Part shown: positions 48,311 to 61,530 of the stretch, piece after piece
How positions within the stretch are numbered: the stretch's first letter is position 1
Layout of the letters: every line of letters starts with the position of its first letter
From: Bactrocera neohumeralis
Lineage: Eukaryota > Arthropoda > Insecta > Diptera > Tephritidae
NCBI RefSeq assembly: GCF_024586455.1
Contig: NC_065920.1
Span: 13,230,144 to 13,294,143, forward strand
Direction: 5' to 3'
DNA length: 64,000 nt
Position numbers and translations under genes: made by a program
Notes under the pieces: generated by a model
What the model was told of the DNA's origin: nothing
The model's database searches: none
What the model saw: the letters and a program-made list of their open reading frames with translations, nothing else

Positions 48311-51300
48311 ACAGTTGACATGTGGAGATCAAACTTCACATGAACTTAATTTCGTTTTTAGCGTTTTGGCTTGCATGCGCAATTTAAATAGAGAAGGTAG
48401 AGTATGGGTAATTTGATCAGATGGTATGCTTATTTTTTGAGGTTAGGTTAGGTATGTAGGCTGATTTCTTGAGAATCCACTAATAATAGGAGTTGTTTGA
48501 GTATTGTTTCTGAAATTTAGCCGCTCGGAGAGGATTTGTTAGACTAATCAAACCATGCCCCAAATGAGGATAGTTAGGTTAAGTTATGAGGTCGATCCTT
48601 ACTCTTTTGCAGTTTAGAATGCCGGTCAGTTATAGTATCTAAAACTCCTATATAATAGATCATTAGACTCTGACAAATCGACAAAACGTTTTGAGTCTAT
48701 TACAAACTTATTGAGACGGCTATATCTTCAGGCTCACCGAAGGTAAGACTGCTGATATGTTTCAACTTCAGTCTTCTAGAGACATGACAACTGAGGAGAA
48801 AGTGACTGGATGTTTCCAACTCATACTCCTCCATATGTATAACTGTTACAACTTGCATGAACGCCTATTGGACAATGGTCATTAAGAACCGCCAGGATTG
48901 CGCAAGGTAAACTTTGCTAAGGGCAATTGATTCAGTAGATTTTCTGTGATTTTCAAATGAGGAAATACGCCTCATTGGGTATAAAATGCAAAAAAAACTA
49001 GATGTATGCAAGAATTTTTTGGAGTGAGCTAAGCGCTTATTGGTTTATTTAAAATAACTATAAACATGACAAGCAGATATTTTTGAGTTTTGTTTAGACA
49101 GTAAAGATAACTAAATCCAAACATCTGGCATCATAAAATCCGATAAAAATCATAAGAATCAACACCCTCTACAGAATTCCCCAAGTTCAAGAGTGGCGGC
49201 CTTACATTGTGTCCACAAATACAACTGTAATTAAACTTGACATACATACCTTGAATTTACTCATTTTTAGTGGACTGTTTTTGTTGGTCTAGTACATGAC
49301 TGTTTAGGCGTATGCAAGGTGAGACATAGTTCTAAAATCTAATCAGATAGCTTAAAAATGTCTAAATATTTTCGAATAAGTTTAAATTTATTGTATAAAG
49401 ATGTATGAACAGTAAACTTATCTGTGGCTTAGTGGTGGTAATGTAAACATTTCCGCATTTGCTACAAAAATATTTATTTTGTTAGTCATTTGACACAATT
49501 AGCAGATATGCTAACAGATACTTGGCTTTTGGTCTCTTTTAATCTCTATATGGCTGTAGATATGTATGAATATGCATCTTTACAATAATTATATTTACAA
49601 AATCTTTGCTTGATTAAGTCGAAACCGGTAGAACGATTAACCTTTACTTGGATGGAGTAGTTATATGGTTAATGTGAGAGCTGAATCTAATTGCTTCCCA
49701 GAGAGATGAACAGTGAAGTGGAGCATAAGAGCGTGAAGTAACAAATCCTAGTAATCCTGCAGAAGACCGAGAAACTAAAACTGTTTATATAAGTTTGCTA
49801 TACCATACATGGCGTATGAGTAACTTAATTTTTTTATGTGCAGAAATTAACATAAATAATAATGAGCAAATATTATATTTTTGTATATATAAAAATGAAA
49901 CGCTATTTCATTATGTGTTCTCTTAAGGCCTTAATCGCAGCTCGGAAAGACGGGAAAAATTGCAGAGGTATCCCTTTAGAACTGCAGAAGATCCTAACGG
50001 TGGCCTTTTTTGCAAAATCACTGTCGATCACCGGCAGAATCGATTTGGCTGAAAATTACTGAGGATGTAGCTTAGAACTTGAGGACGGGCACAGGCTACT
50101 TATTAGCTTTTTATGTTAAAGTTTAAGAATATATTTCAAACCATAACCATGTGTTCAATATTCATGTAAGAATCATTTGAATATTTTATTTCCTTCAAAA
50201 AAAAAACAAAAAAAGAAAAAAACATCAAGAAAATTATGGGTAACGTTAACTTTAGTGGCAAGCTAGAGGTTATAGGAGCTACAATATTTTGTACACTTTA
50301 AGAATTTATATCCACATATATGTACATATATGTATATATATATGTGTGTATGAGATTGAAAACGAGCATATGAAATCGGTCCATAAAGTCCGCGAAAATT
50401 TGTTAGGCCGTAAAATTGGCACATACATATTTACTTCAACACTGCTTATGTTACCACAGCTGCTGCTTTCGATATTTCAGTTGAGCATCAATATGAGATG
50501 GCGGCGACAACACGCATACACGCGCAGCCCACGAGCGCCATTAACTTCGCACTACGTGTGTGCCATCTCACACATCAAACCAGTCAGTAGAGCTTACTTT
50601 TCGCTGCTAATGCGGCTACGCAGGCTATAAAATGTCTTTTTTGTTGTTGGTGTTATCATAAACTCCATAAACAAAGGAGTTAACTGTATAAGCTGCCATC
50701 AAGCGATATGCGTAAACGTGTGTGTTAAGTAATTTGCATATGTATGAGTATGTGAAAGTGGAAATAGAAGCTGACATAAATATTAAATTTGTTGCGGTTT
50801 TTTTTTGCGTAAAGCTGGTGTTTAACGAAGTCCATTAGAGCCATTAGAGTTACGACGAAACGCTCAGCAAATGCTCGCCAGAATACCTACATACGTAGGT
50901 GGCGATATGTAGGCATTTTACACCCACTCTCATGTGGTTTTTTGTAGATATTTGCGCATAATTGCACAATATTTGATTTACTGTAATTTTCATGTTAACT
51001 TTACTATGGCGGCTCTGTTTATGTTTGTTCTGCGATTGTATGGGTGTATGTGTAAAAAGTTTAAAAGCATGAATATGCGTGCAAATAAACTTTTACGTGA
51101 TGACTAAAAGGTGAAATCGCAAAGAAATAATGGAACTACATACATAAATTTGAAAAAAAAGCAATTTAATAGTTTTGCTGTGCTAAATGGGCCAATATTT
51201 TTTAAACGTAGAAATTTAAGTAATTTGATTTATTATATTCTAGTTTCTTTATACATATATATATATATATATATAACACAAAAAACACCTAATATCGACT

Positions 51301-51429
51301 TTCTGGGTTATGTATAATCAATATTCTTTTCATTGGTAGTGTGCTTTTACTTTAGCTCGCCTTCAAATGGATGTTCTTTTGCTACCCAGAGGATACTTGG
51401 TCTAAGACCGGAAGTCGTGAGCTGCTTTA

Positions 51430-52770
51430 GCCATGTGTAAAATAATCATTTCTGGCCACTTCCAAAACGAATGGCGCTCAGACAACTTTCCTTACTTGCA
51501 TGAACTTCTACACATGGTTCCATCTCGACTTGCATTTCTGCTCCCTGAGAGCACTCAGCAGCAACTTGGTATAAGGGAACTGTGGGATGGCTTCTCCATC
51601 TCCTTACGAACAGCTGCAAACTAAACCTTTGGTTTACAGAAAAGGAAAAAGAACAGAAAAAGACCAGAAAACGTGCTCGTGGATGGCATAAATACCGAGA
51701 GTTGAAAAGGTAAACCAGATGCATTTGCAGACAAAAACAGAGAGTGGCCAAAATGCGAAAGTACGAAGAGCTTGACAAGCTTGCCGACAGGGGTAATGCT
51801 TGAAAATTCTACGAAAAGACGCGGCGACTAATAGAATGTTTCAAGACCGGAGCATGCTCTTTTGGAAACCGCAGAGGTGATCTAGCAACTGCTGCCCAGA
51901 GCATACTAAAATTAAGGAGGGAACACTTTGCCAGCCTACTGATTGGCAGTGAAAGCATAACAGAAACGTGAACCCGATTCCTCAATCGATGGCGATGAAG
52001 GGGACTATGAAGAAGTACGAATAGCAATTAACCGTCTGAAAAACAACAAAGCAGCGGGACCGATGAATTGCCGGCCGAGCTATTCAAATATGGCTGCGAA
52101 GAACTGATAAGTGAACAAGAGCAAGATGAAATATCTCCTGACATCAAACAAAAGGTCGTCGTACACGCGACTTGGCTCCATTTTCACTGTTGACAGTCAT
52201 AACTTCGAAGTCATAGAAAATTTCGTCTATCTTAGAACCTGAATTAACTCCAACAACAATTTCGGCCTCGAAATCCCACGCAGAGTAATTCTTGCCAATA
52301 GGTGCTACTTCAGACTGAGTAGGCAATTGAGAAGTAAAGTCCTATCTTGACGAACAAACCAAATTCTACAAATCAACATGGTGCAGAGGCATGGAAAACG
52401 ATAACATCTAACGAGTCGGCGTTACGAGTTTTCGAGAGAAAGGCTCTGCGGAAGATTTATAGTCCTTTGAGTATTAGAAACGGAGAATACCGCAGTCGAT
52501 GGAACAATGAGCTGTACGAAATATACGACGGCATTGACATAGTGCTGCAAATAAAGAGACAGCGGCATTGGTGACTAGGCCATGTCGCTTGAATTGATGA
52601 AAACACTCCAGCTCTGAGAGTATTTGACGCAGTACCCGCCGGGGAAGCAGAGGAAGAGGAAAACCTGCAATTCGTTGGAAAGACCAGGTGGAAAAGGACC
52701 TGGTTACACTTGGAATCTCCAATTGACGCCAAACAGCGAAAATGAAGAACGACTGCGTAAAAACTCTGAT
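51430..52770 (+). mobile_element. LINE relic, plus strand
   Basis: Decayed translation includes NRMFQDRSM-like and FGNRRGDLATAAQS, then AGPMNCRP-like, GRAIQIW, and near the 3' end SALRVFERKALRKIYSPLSI with EYRSRWNNELYEIYDGIDIV. It matches the copy at 30975-32500 in order and wording. Numerous stops and an internal rearrangement around 52140-52320. Confidence 0.75.
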
Positions 52771-53606
52771 ACAACCAGCGATATCTGGAGTTTTTAACCT
52801 CAGTGCTTTGAAACTTCAAATGACTTACTTCCAATTGAGTTTATGAGTCTCTTTTAAACGAAAACTTATTTACAGTGCGCATATTTCGCGAAAAATTCGC
52901 CTCACTTACATTTCATGTAGAGTGTATTCAAATGTCTTGCTATGTGTGTATGTATGTATGTATAATTTTTGCTATTTGGTGTGTAAATAAACGAATCCGT
53001 CTAATTGACCGGAAACAATGGCAGAGGCAGAGGTGTGAGCATTCAACTCATTCTACTTGTTGACACTACACTTCTTCTAGTTGCTGTTGTTGTATTTAAC
53101 TTTTATTTTATTTTTCCTAAATATGAGTACACCAAAACTATGTTGAAATAAAAAGAGCGCTTTTGTTGTGGTTACAAAGAAATCGTAAAAATATAAGTAG
53201 AAAAATGTACGCAGAAAGAGCGCTGAAATAAAACAATCAAACAAATTGTTTTAAGTAATTTTTTGTGTATTTGCATTTGGTGTTTTGTTGTGAAAAGATC
53301 AAACATTTAGTTTCAAGCGGCATTTCGCACCTTTTGCTGTTCTGCTCACACACACACACAATAGCTGTTAGCTGCGTATGTGGAAGTAGCCGATAGTTCG
53401 TTAGAGCTTAGCTCAAGCGTTAAGCGCCGGTGTTTGCTTTAAAGTTTGGGCGAAAAACGGTTTTGAGATGAGTTCGGTCGCCGGCAATTACACGCCACAA
53501 TATCACTTGTCGCTTTAGTTGCGACCGGGTTCGCATTGAAAACGGTTCGATTTCCGCGTCGTTGAGTTGTGCATTTGGTTGTCAGTTTACAAATCACAAA
53601 TTGAAA

Positions 53607-55829
53607 ATGATTTTAAATTTAGCGAAAACACAACACATCCTTGGCGCGCAGAGTGTGTTGCTCTTATTCGGTGTAGGTTGTCTTGTTAGTGGCGCGACGC
53701 ATGATGAATTGCCACAGTGCAGCCTCTCGGGTGTTTATAAGACACGACAGAGCGTTGTGGAGTCACCGAATTATCCAAATAATTATCCGACCAGCACCTG
53801 TTGGGATTACGTGATACGCTCGCCTTACCGTTGTCCAACAAAGTTCCATATACAATTCTTAGATTTTCATCTTGAATCATCGCCGAATTGCACAAACGAT
53901 TACTTGGCCATTGGTGTGGAGAATGATGGCGATGATATGGATTTGCTATGCGGTCAAGTAATTGGCATTAAAAAGTATCACACACCGGGCGGTATATTGC
54001 GGCTGCGTTTCTTTTCGGACAGCTCGCCATGGACGACGGCGCGCGGTTTCAAATTGTTGATCACACGTTTGGCTTGCGAGCGCGAGGATTATTTACGCGA
54101 AAACCTCAATACACATGACGAGGATACCGAGGAGGTATTAGCGCCTTCGTCGAATTTCCAACCACCGCAGGCCATTATTCCGCAACTATTTCGTAACTGG
54201 ACACAAGTGGAACAGCATAGACCGTATCCTACACCGCCGTTATTCGGTTGGAACTTACCAGCGCCGCCACCACCCACTATTGGTAATTTATACGGGCCGT
54301 TGCCAAATCCGCAATACAATAAACTCACCGAAAGCATTAAGCCTTGCAAGCCCGAGCAAACATATTTGAGTCCATTTCCGGCATATCCACAATATCCAGG
54401 CTTGGGTTATAGGAGTAATGACGCGCAGAAGCCTGTGAGCTCTGATCAGTATGTCGGTGATTGGCAGTTGGGCGCGCAAGCTCAGCAATTGGGTGGAGAA
54501 CAAGAGCAGTCATTGAAAACTAAATCTTTGGTTAAGTCGGTGAATGATCCGCAACCGCGTCAACAATTTTTCGGTGCCGCTTTGCCTGGCACGCAACTTG
54601 CAGGCTTACAACCTAGCGCGCTGCCACCACTTAACGCGCCGTTCGGCGTTGCTCCTTTTGGTGCTTCGCAGCCACCAACCTTAGAAGATGGTAGTGCGCT
54701 ATTCGATAATACTCAAGGAGTCGTTACAACGGCATCTACACAGCATTGCTGTACATCATCCTTTCATCAGAAGCGCTTCTATCTCTCCAGCCCGGGATTT
54801 CCACGCACTGCTTTCACGTCACTCTTGCCAACGCAACAACGTGATTGCCAATTTGGCTTGGAAAAGAATGCGGATAACATATGTCGCCTGCGCGTGGAAT
54901 TCAAATTTTTCGATTTTGGTCAAACTTATGTGGGCACTGGCGCAACGCAGGGCAATCTCAATGTGGCCATCAGCACAAGTAGAGATGTCTGCACCGAAGA
55001 CTTCATCGAAATCAATGGTGAACGCTTTTGCGGCTGTCGCACTGGCTATATTTACACAAGCCCTTGGGGCTTAGGCGCTAAACAGATACGTATGCGTATG
55101 GGCTATTCGGGCGTACCATCGAGTGGTTTCTTGCTTGAGATCTACCAAGAGGAATGTCAAGAGACCGCCTTCGTACAGCCGCAACGTCCAGCACATGATA
55201 CTCCGACAACTATTTCACGTCCGAGCCAAGTTGGCGTCGGTCAACAAAATGTCATTAACAACAAAAATATAAATAACCCTCTGCAACAAACCATATTTAG
55301 TCAACAACAATTGCCCGTCTATCAGCAGCCACCTTACTTTGCGCAATCACCACAAACACTCATATCACCAGATCAGATACCATATCGTCCACTTCAAACT
55401 CCAACCGTTAATCCCTTCTTGGCCGCACAACAGCAGCAATTCTGGCCACCGGTCCCACAGCAGCCATTGGCCGGCCTGCCAAGCCCATTCCCACCGTTTG
55501 GTGTGCCGCCAGTGCCGCTTTACCGTCATGCGCGCACTTCGAGCTCGATTGCAGCGGCGAGCACACAACAACCAATGACCGTCGTCGAGACTAATTCGAC
55601 ACGCAAAGAATACTATTACTATGATGGCGACGAGGCGTTTGGTCGCCTACGTGCCGGCGATGAGCCGGACGATGTGGATCGCAATGGAGTAACGCCGTCG
55701 GCAGGGGTGCGCGATCGTTGCAGTTACACGACAATGGATGCGCTACGCTTGACCGTGGACACATTGTGGATAACCAAGCCCACTTGTTATGCACCGTTGC
55801 GCAGTTGGTTTAGCAACATTTTCGGTTAA
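53607..55829 (+). CDS. Secreted protein with two CUB-like domains and Pro/Gln-rich linkers
   Basis: A single open exon from ATG 53607 (context GAAAATGATT) to the stop at 55827-55829 gives 740 aa. An earlier in-frame TTG is not needed. A signal peptide spans about residues 1-29 (QSVLLLFGVGCLVSG). The first CUB domain is at about 38-157, with paired cysteines, SPNYPNNYP, and NDYLAIG near the usual calcium site. A Pro/Gln/Tyr-rich linker follows. A second, divergent CUB-like domain is at about 375-518, with CC at its start, LSSPGFPRTAF and SGFLLEIYQEECQ. A long Gln/Pro-rich segment leads to a short C-terminal block with two cysteines. I do not know its function. CUB domains usually mediate extracellular protein binding. 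There is no transmembrane segment and no protease domain. Confidence 0.85.
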   Translation: MILNLAKTQHILGAQSVLLLFGVGCLVSGATHDELPQCSLSGVYKTRQSVVESPNYPNNYPTSTCWDYVIRSPYRCPTKFHIQFLDFHLESSPNCTNDYLAIGVENDGDDMDLLCGQVIGIKKYHTPGGILRLRFFSDSSPWTTARGFKLLITRLACEREDYLRENLNTHDEDTEEVLAPSSNFQPPQAIIPQLFRNWTQVEQHRPYPTPPLFGWNLPAPPPPTIGNLYGPLPNPQYNKLTESIKPCKPEQTYLSPFPAYPQYPGLGYRSNDAQKPVSSDQYVGDWQLGAQAQQLGGEQEQSLKTKSLVKSVNDPQPRQQFFGAALPGTQLAGLQPSALPPLNAPFGVAPFGASQPPTLEDGSALFDNTQGVVTTASTQHCCTSSFHQKRFYLSSPGFPRTAFTSLLPTQQRDCQFGLEKNADNICRLRVEFKFFDFGQTYVGTGATQGNLNVAISTSRDVCTEDFIEINGERFCGCRTGYIYTSPWGLGAKQIRMRMGYSGVPSSGFLLEIYQEECQETAFVQPQRPAHDTPTTISRPSQVGVGQQNVINNKNINNPLQQTIFSQQQLPVYQQPPYFAQSPQTLISPDQIPYRPLQTPTVNPFLAAQQQQFWPPVPQQPLAGLPSPFPPFGVPPVPLYRHARTSSSIAAASTQQPMTVVETNSTRKEYYYYDGDEAFGRLRAGDEPDDVDRNGVTPSAGVRDRCSYTTMDALRLTVDTLWITKPTCYAPLRSWFSNIFG

Positions 55830-57699
55830 GCAGATGCCGATATTGACACCCGAATTCTTATGTAATAAAGAGATTATGCTGTGTACACAAGTGTGTGAGA
55901 TAAACGAAATAAAATCGCCGAGCTGCTCGCGCTCAAATAAATTTAGACCTCCAAAGTGTTTGTATTTTAAGGTATGCTTTATTGTTGCGGTTTTGTTATC
56001 GCAGCAATGTGTGAACTTTGATAGAGGTGTTGGTAACAGATAAAACGTTTAAACATCAGCTGTGCCCACATAAACACCTACACAGAGATTTATATATAAA
56101 CGAGCGACTGTGTACCTTAAATAGCTGTTTATATGTACCAAAAGATACTACCAAATGCAAAGTGTACATGTGCGTAACTAGGTTCGGCGGTGTTGTGTCA
56201 ATATGTATATCAATATATGTACATATGTCAACATCAACTTCAAAATCAATTATGTATGCATGCATATCGTCGCAAACGAAAGTGAAATTGGTGCCACGTA
56301 TTAATTACCTCTTTACTCTCTTTGCCACACCTTCAGAGATGATCTTTCATAGCGAACTCTCGAACTCACATCACTTCACATTTTCTCCTCTTGTTTGTTT
56401 ACTCAATTTTGGCGCTACGTGTTAGCTTGCATATACGACATACTTACACGTTAACTGTTTTGTTGACTTTATGACATTATTTTGTGAGCAAAGTTTTGTT
56501 TACAGACGTTCAAATGTATGTATGTGCGCTATTGTGAGAGTGTGTTGCAATGTTTTTGTGGAAAATTAGAAGATGAGACATAAAAAGATTAAAAAGTGCG
56601 TGTGTGTGCTAAGAACACCTTGACTTTTCGGCACAGTGACACCGATTTACATATATATTTACATACAAAACTGAATATAATTGTCGCGTCTCTCATAAGT
56701 TCCCTGCAGCAATACATTGAACTGGTTTGAAAAATACTACTCTGCAAATAATTCGTTCGAGCTTCAAATGAACTGGTTAAAAAAGCCCTTACCTGTAATA
56801 AAAACATTTATCATTAACTGCATAATTAATAATTTTTATTTTTCAAAAGGTTTACGAAAACACAAACTCAAACTAGCTGCTTTATAGCATAATTGAATTA
56901 TATTTTCTGTATTTTAAACTAGTTTGAGACCAGCAAATTTCTAACCGATTTAAGAAATACCAGTTATTTCCCAAGGAGAAGACACTCGACTGAACTATTA
57001 TGCCCCGAGTTCATACCAGTTATTATATGTATAATGTTCAACTACTACCTTTCACTGCTGGGATACTACATAACTATCTTATTGCTATTCCCTTCCGCAC
57101 ATATAATACATCAAATACATATTTGTTTTAACAATTTTACGATATTGGCGCTAATTTCGGAAAGTCGTATTTAACAGTGGCATGATTTTGTCTCTAAACG
57201 GATAACAATGATCTGTTTTATTATTTATACATGATACATAAACTATTTTTTTTTTTGGCAAAAATCAGTTCTGGTAGTCAACATTAGTACTTTCGAGGGC
57301 GACCATTACACCATTAAAGCGATATTCGAGCTATATTTTAGCAATATTCAAGGAAATTTTTGTAGCTTTTGGAACAAAAAGAGTCGCCAGAAGTTTTGAG
57401 ACGTGGAGGATAACTCTAATCAGGTCGATGTTTGCTACTAAGTACCTCTTGTACCAATTGTCTGATAGATAGTGCATTACATTACTATAGGAATTTATTT
57501 CTCCCTCTCTAATTTACCATGCACTTTAGCTTTTCAGTTTATGATAAATTTGGCAGAATTATAATTAGAGGTCTTTACTACTGAGGGGTAAATGTGAAAA
57601 CAACTTTAATGTTGGTCAAAAAATGATGCTGAACTTTTAACCAAGGGACCACAAACCAAATTTCGGCGTATTTTTTATGTAGAGAGCTTCGACAATATC

Positions 57700-58260
57700 T
57701 TATACATTTTTGTTAAATTTTATGGAGGTTTTGCGACGTGGATTTGGATCGTTAGAACCGTCATTAATCACGCGCTTGATGATCGTTCGGCTTCATTTCT
57801 TGCACAAGCTGGATTTTCTAAGCCCGCATGCAAAGATCATTTGCAAAACCTTCCATAAAGTGGTTGGGCTCAGCTCCAATTATTGCGCGCGATGGTGGAT
57901 GGACTCATTCGAGTCTTCCTCGATATTCTGCTTCATAGTAGCAATAGCGTCATTGGTGTGCTCCGTACTTCATCTCTGAGGATGCGCATTTTCCACTAGA
58001 GTAAACGCGAAACCGATCCATGCTTTTTCGTTTCACCAACTCTGCTGGCCGATTATGTCGACCGAATATTGTACGCACCGCGCGACGCTTCGCGGGAACC
58101 GAATCATTATTTTGGTAAAGAAATATGAACGATTTGCAAACGTTATTCCGTCTGTTCATTATAAAATAGCAAACTGAATTAAGTATATATGAAGCAATAA
58201 CTGTCAAAAAGTCCAACTATTGCCGTATTGAAAACAACCCGTCTAAACACAGTTGTTATA
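57700..58260 (-). mobile_element. Tc1/mariner-like transposase relic, N-terminal part
   Basis: The minus-strand frame gives FIFLYQNNDSVPAKRRAVRT and FGRHNRPAELVKR, a helix-turn-helix start. After stops it continues as KIQLVQEMKPNDHQARD, the interdomain segment. Same family as the neighbour at 58287 but a separate insertion. Confidence 0.65.
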
Positions 58261-58286
58261 TATTCTTTCCCAGCGGCTGACATAAT

Positions 58287-59180
58287 AAAGGGTGCTCCAT
58301 TTCGAGGATCCCTACTTTTTAAAGAAAAAACACAGAAACTTTAAATTTAATGGGGAATGTTTAATATCATTCGAAAGAACATTCTTTGGCATATATTTTT
58401 TAGATATTATCTATTTCAAATGTTAACCGCGACTCAGATGGTCTATCCCTTGAGTTCAATTTTCGATGAGTAACAGTCATTTCAACTGGTAACTGGCGAA
58501 TGACACGCGTGGTGTTTTGTTTGATCTTGGCCCAAAACGTGAAAATATCTTTTCACCGAAGTTTTCCCTCAATAAATTCATTGATTGATGCGAAGTGGCG
58601 CCGTCTTGTTGAAACTAAATGTTGCCGAGATCACGGGCTTCAATTTCAGGCATCAAAAAAGTCAAATATCATGGCGCGATAACGGTCAAATTGACGGTTA
58701 CGTTCTCGCCGGCATTATTTTTGAAGAAATATGGACCGATGATTCCACCAGCTCATAAACCACACCAAGCCGTCGTTTTTTCTGGAAGAAATGGCAGCTC
58801 TTGAAGCTCTTCAGGTTGCTTTTCGTCTCAAATATGGCAATTTTGTTTGTTTACGGACGCATTGAACAAAATTTGTCTCCAAAACGTCGGATCTTTTTGG
58901 AACAATTCAAGAGCCCATAAAGCGAAGCGATGTCGCTTGTTAAGGTTGACCGGCTTCAGTTTTTGCACAAGGTGTATTTTGTATGCTTTAAATTTAAGAA
59001 CTCGACGTAAAATACGCCAAGTCAGATCCATAAGTTCCATAACGATGAGAGACATGCGTGATCTGTCAAAAAAAGTTATTGAAAAAAGTACCTTATTGGA
59101 TCACCCGTTATTTGAATTTTTTATTTCTAGACCTTCTTTACCTTCAACCCTTAATAAAGCGTTCACTATTGAGTTTCAAC
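58287..59180 (-). mobile_element. Tc1/mariner-like transposase relic, catalytic part
   Basis: The minus-strand frame reads YKIHLVQKLKPVNLNKRHRF, then FNASVNKQNCHI, then, with breaks, LMPEIEARDLGNI and FQQDGATSHQSM containing the second catalytic Asp. The left end AGGGTGCTCCATTTCGAGG looks like a terminal repeat. The first catalytic Asp region is damaged. Confidence 0.65.
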
Positions 59181-60871
59181 GGACTAATAAGAGTCATTAG
59201 TCCCGTTTATTAAAATTAGTTATTAATTTTATTAATACATATGTATGTCTTACATAATTATTTTTCATGCTTGCTATGTACATGCATACAAGTACATATA
59301 TGCAACTTATTGGCTTTCATATATTATATTTTCTTTATGTATGTTTTAGAGGAACAACTCATGCTTTGGTCGAACACTAGTGCTCGTGTATGTATGTATA
59401 TTTGTAACGTATATTTTATTATTTTGCAACTGTAAATAACTAGTGATTAAATGCTTAGTGTATATACAGACTTATATACTTACTGGTATGCATAAATATG
59501 TGTGCACAAGTAAACCAGAGCCACAACTACATACAAATAAACGAAAGTATGGCGGCTATATGTAAGTATCTGTATGTATTAGTATCAAGGTATGTACTTT
59601 GGTAAATAGTATCAAGTTATGTACAAGTTCGTATTAAATTTAAAATTAAATTACATCCTTTCGTGCGCTTAAGGGTTTGTTTTTTGTTTTTATTTAACTT
59701 GCAATATGTTATCATACACACATATAAATTATGGTACTAGACATTATATTTTATATACAATAGCATATGCTTGCGTTTATAATATGTTTTTTTAAATATG
59801 TGCACAAAATTCAATTGTCTACGTTTACGCTAGGTTTTAAGAGAAAAGTTTAATTAATACGAGACTGTTCACATCTACACAAGTTTTGAGGGTAAAGGTT
59901 GCATACTTGTATGTGGGTTAAGAATTTCTTTGCGGCGGCCATTTTATATTCACTGACAAGTTGGCTAAAATTAAATTCAGTTTGCTTTGCGGACAACTAA
60001 GACCTAGACCAATATTATAGAGCCTTATTTTTGAATATTAAAAATATTTTTTATATTTTTTTTTAATATTTTTTATTTCAAATAATTATGCTAAATTATT
60101 ATATTTTCAGAGAGTTAGTAGCAGCAGTGTTGCAATTTTGTTTGTTTTTAAAATTTTTTTATTTTCTGAACTGTCAAAATCGCACGCCAGACGTTGTAAA
60201 GTCCTGACATCTCACATACCGAAAGGAAAAACAAAAAGCATGCAGCTGCTACGCGCTTCAAGTACCTTGTGCTTTACTGGGTTTATACTGTGTGCTTTGC
60301 AAACTACTAATATATTTATATATTCGTTTTTTTTTTCAAAAGTTATTTATTATATACATACTTTTGTTGCAATAGTAGTGCAACTATAATTTAATTGTGT
60401 GAATAAAATATTTTTTGCTAACAATGCTGTGCTTAGCTGCCACTTGTAGTATAACTATGTAAAATACTGTTTATATAATATAATATATACTTTTTGTAAA
60501 TTTTTAATTCCGAAAAAAGTTACGCTAGAACTCTACACGCTATAGCTGCTTAAGGGCCTACAATTCTTTTATTTCTCCAAATTAATTTTTATGCATATTT
60601 TACAATTTTTTAGTTTTTTTTTTAATTTACTGAGTTTACTTTACTTTAATTTATAAGTACATATAGAATTTTGATTGCGAATTATGTTAAAAAGCTATGC
60701 TAATTTCTGTAAACAATTGCTTCCAGCCAAGTGCCGTGCAAACACACAATATTCCTAATTTCTTCCGCCACATTTTGATTTCCGTTTCATGTCAACATCG
60801 TTTTAAAATATTTCTGTGTCGTATTCCGTTGCCTCTTTAAATATGTTTTCTTAACAGTGTCGCTGGTCAGC

Positions 60872-61530
60872 TTAACCCAGAAAGCGTATGTTGGTGAAAA
60901 TGGCTTTGGCTGGCCGCTTGCGATTGCAGAAGTTTACAGTTTTGCTGTGATTGCCTTTGCGATTTTCATGCAGGTTCATGAGCAGCTTGAATACATCCTC
61001 TTTGGTGGGCGTGCAGGCATAACGCAGCTCTGGCTCGTAAGTGCTAAAAAGATAAAAGCAGAAATGTACAGGAAATATGTAAATAAATGTATAATTTTTC
61101 ATTCGCTAATTTCTCAATGGCACGCCCGCCCTGCCTCACCTGCGATTCCTATTGTGGCGCTTCCATGGATAGCGGCGATAGTAGCGCGAGCGCTTTGCCA
61201 CACCAGCGCCCAAGCTGCTCAAGCGATATGCCACATTATTGCTGCTTATTTCGGCATCTTCGTCAGATGGTTCGTCGTCGTCCTCCTCCTCGACATAAAT
61301 GACCGGCAGCGTTTGTATATTCGGATCCTCGAGCATTTTCATTAACAAAGCTGATTTAGTAACAATTTCCTGTTCGGCGCGCAAATCTTTTTCCAATTTG
61401 TGTAACATCTCATATTTGTTTGCCACTTCCAGTTCGTTAAACACAGTGTCAGCGTAATCGGGTTCTTCGGGTAGCGTGCCGAGCTCCTGGCCATTGATGG
61501 CAGTTTCGGCGTTCAAAGCGCGGAGTAGCT
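60872..61530 (-). CDS. Neuropeptide-like precursor ending in RFL-Gly (5' exon missing)
   Basis: Two minus-strand exons, 61140..61530 and 60872..61043, join in phase (donor GTGAGG, acceptor TTTTTAG) and end at a TAA. The upstream exon with the signal peptide was not found, and 61530 starts at phase 1, so at least one exon is missing. The visible part has an acidic, helical spacer (LHKLEKDLRAEQEIVTKSAL), an Asp/Glu run (YVEEEDDDEPSDEDAE), and dibasic sites (VAKR, YYRR, WKRH). It then has YACTPTKEDVFKLLMNL, a second Cys, and the basic site NRKR. The last residues, PAKAIFTNIRFLG, would yield a peptide amidated at Leu after removal of the Gly. A family called RFLamide has been described in insects; I believe this belongs to it, from memory only. 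Confidence 0.7.

Larger units (their letters stand above)
46338..53606. other. Long intergenic interval
   Basis: More than 7 kb with no host gene I can support. It holds simple repeats (GT run near 46910, AT run near 51256, CA run near 53347), a mariner relic (47690-48310) and a LINE relic (51430-52770). There is also a possible repeat fragment near 48440-48960. The last ~300 bases are the presumed promoter and 5' UTR of the CUB gene. Confidence 0.55.
55830..60871. other. Intergenic interval with transposon relics
   Basis: Contains the 3' region of the CUB gene, two minus-strand transposase relics (57700-58260 and 58287-59180), and about 1.7 kb of AT-rich sequence with TACATA and TGTATG tracts. 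No host gene is supported. Confidence 0.55.

Noticed and set aside
48436..48456. GGTTAGGTTAGG telomere-like motif
   Set aside because: Only two units; dipterans lack this telomere repeat, and it sits in what looks like an old dispersed repeat.
50289..50630. 113-aa plus-strand frame
   Set aside because: Begins in a TACATATA microsatellite and shows no domain or conserved-looking sequence.
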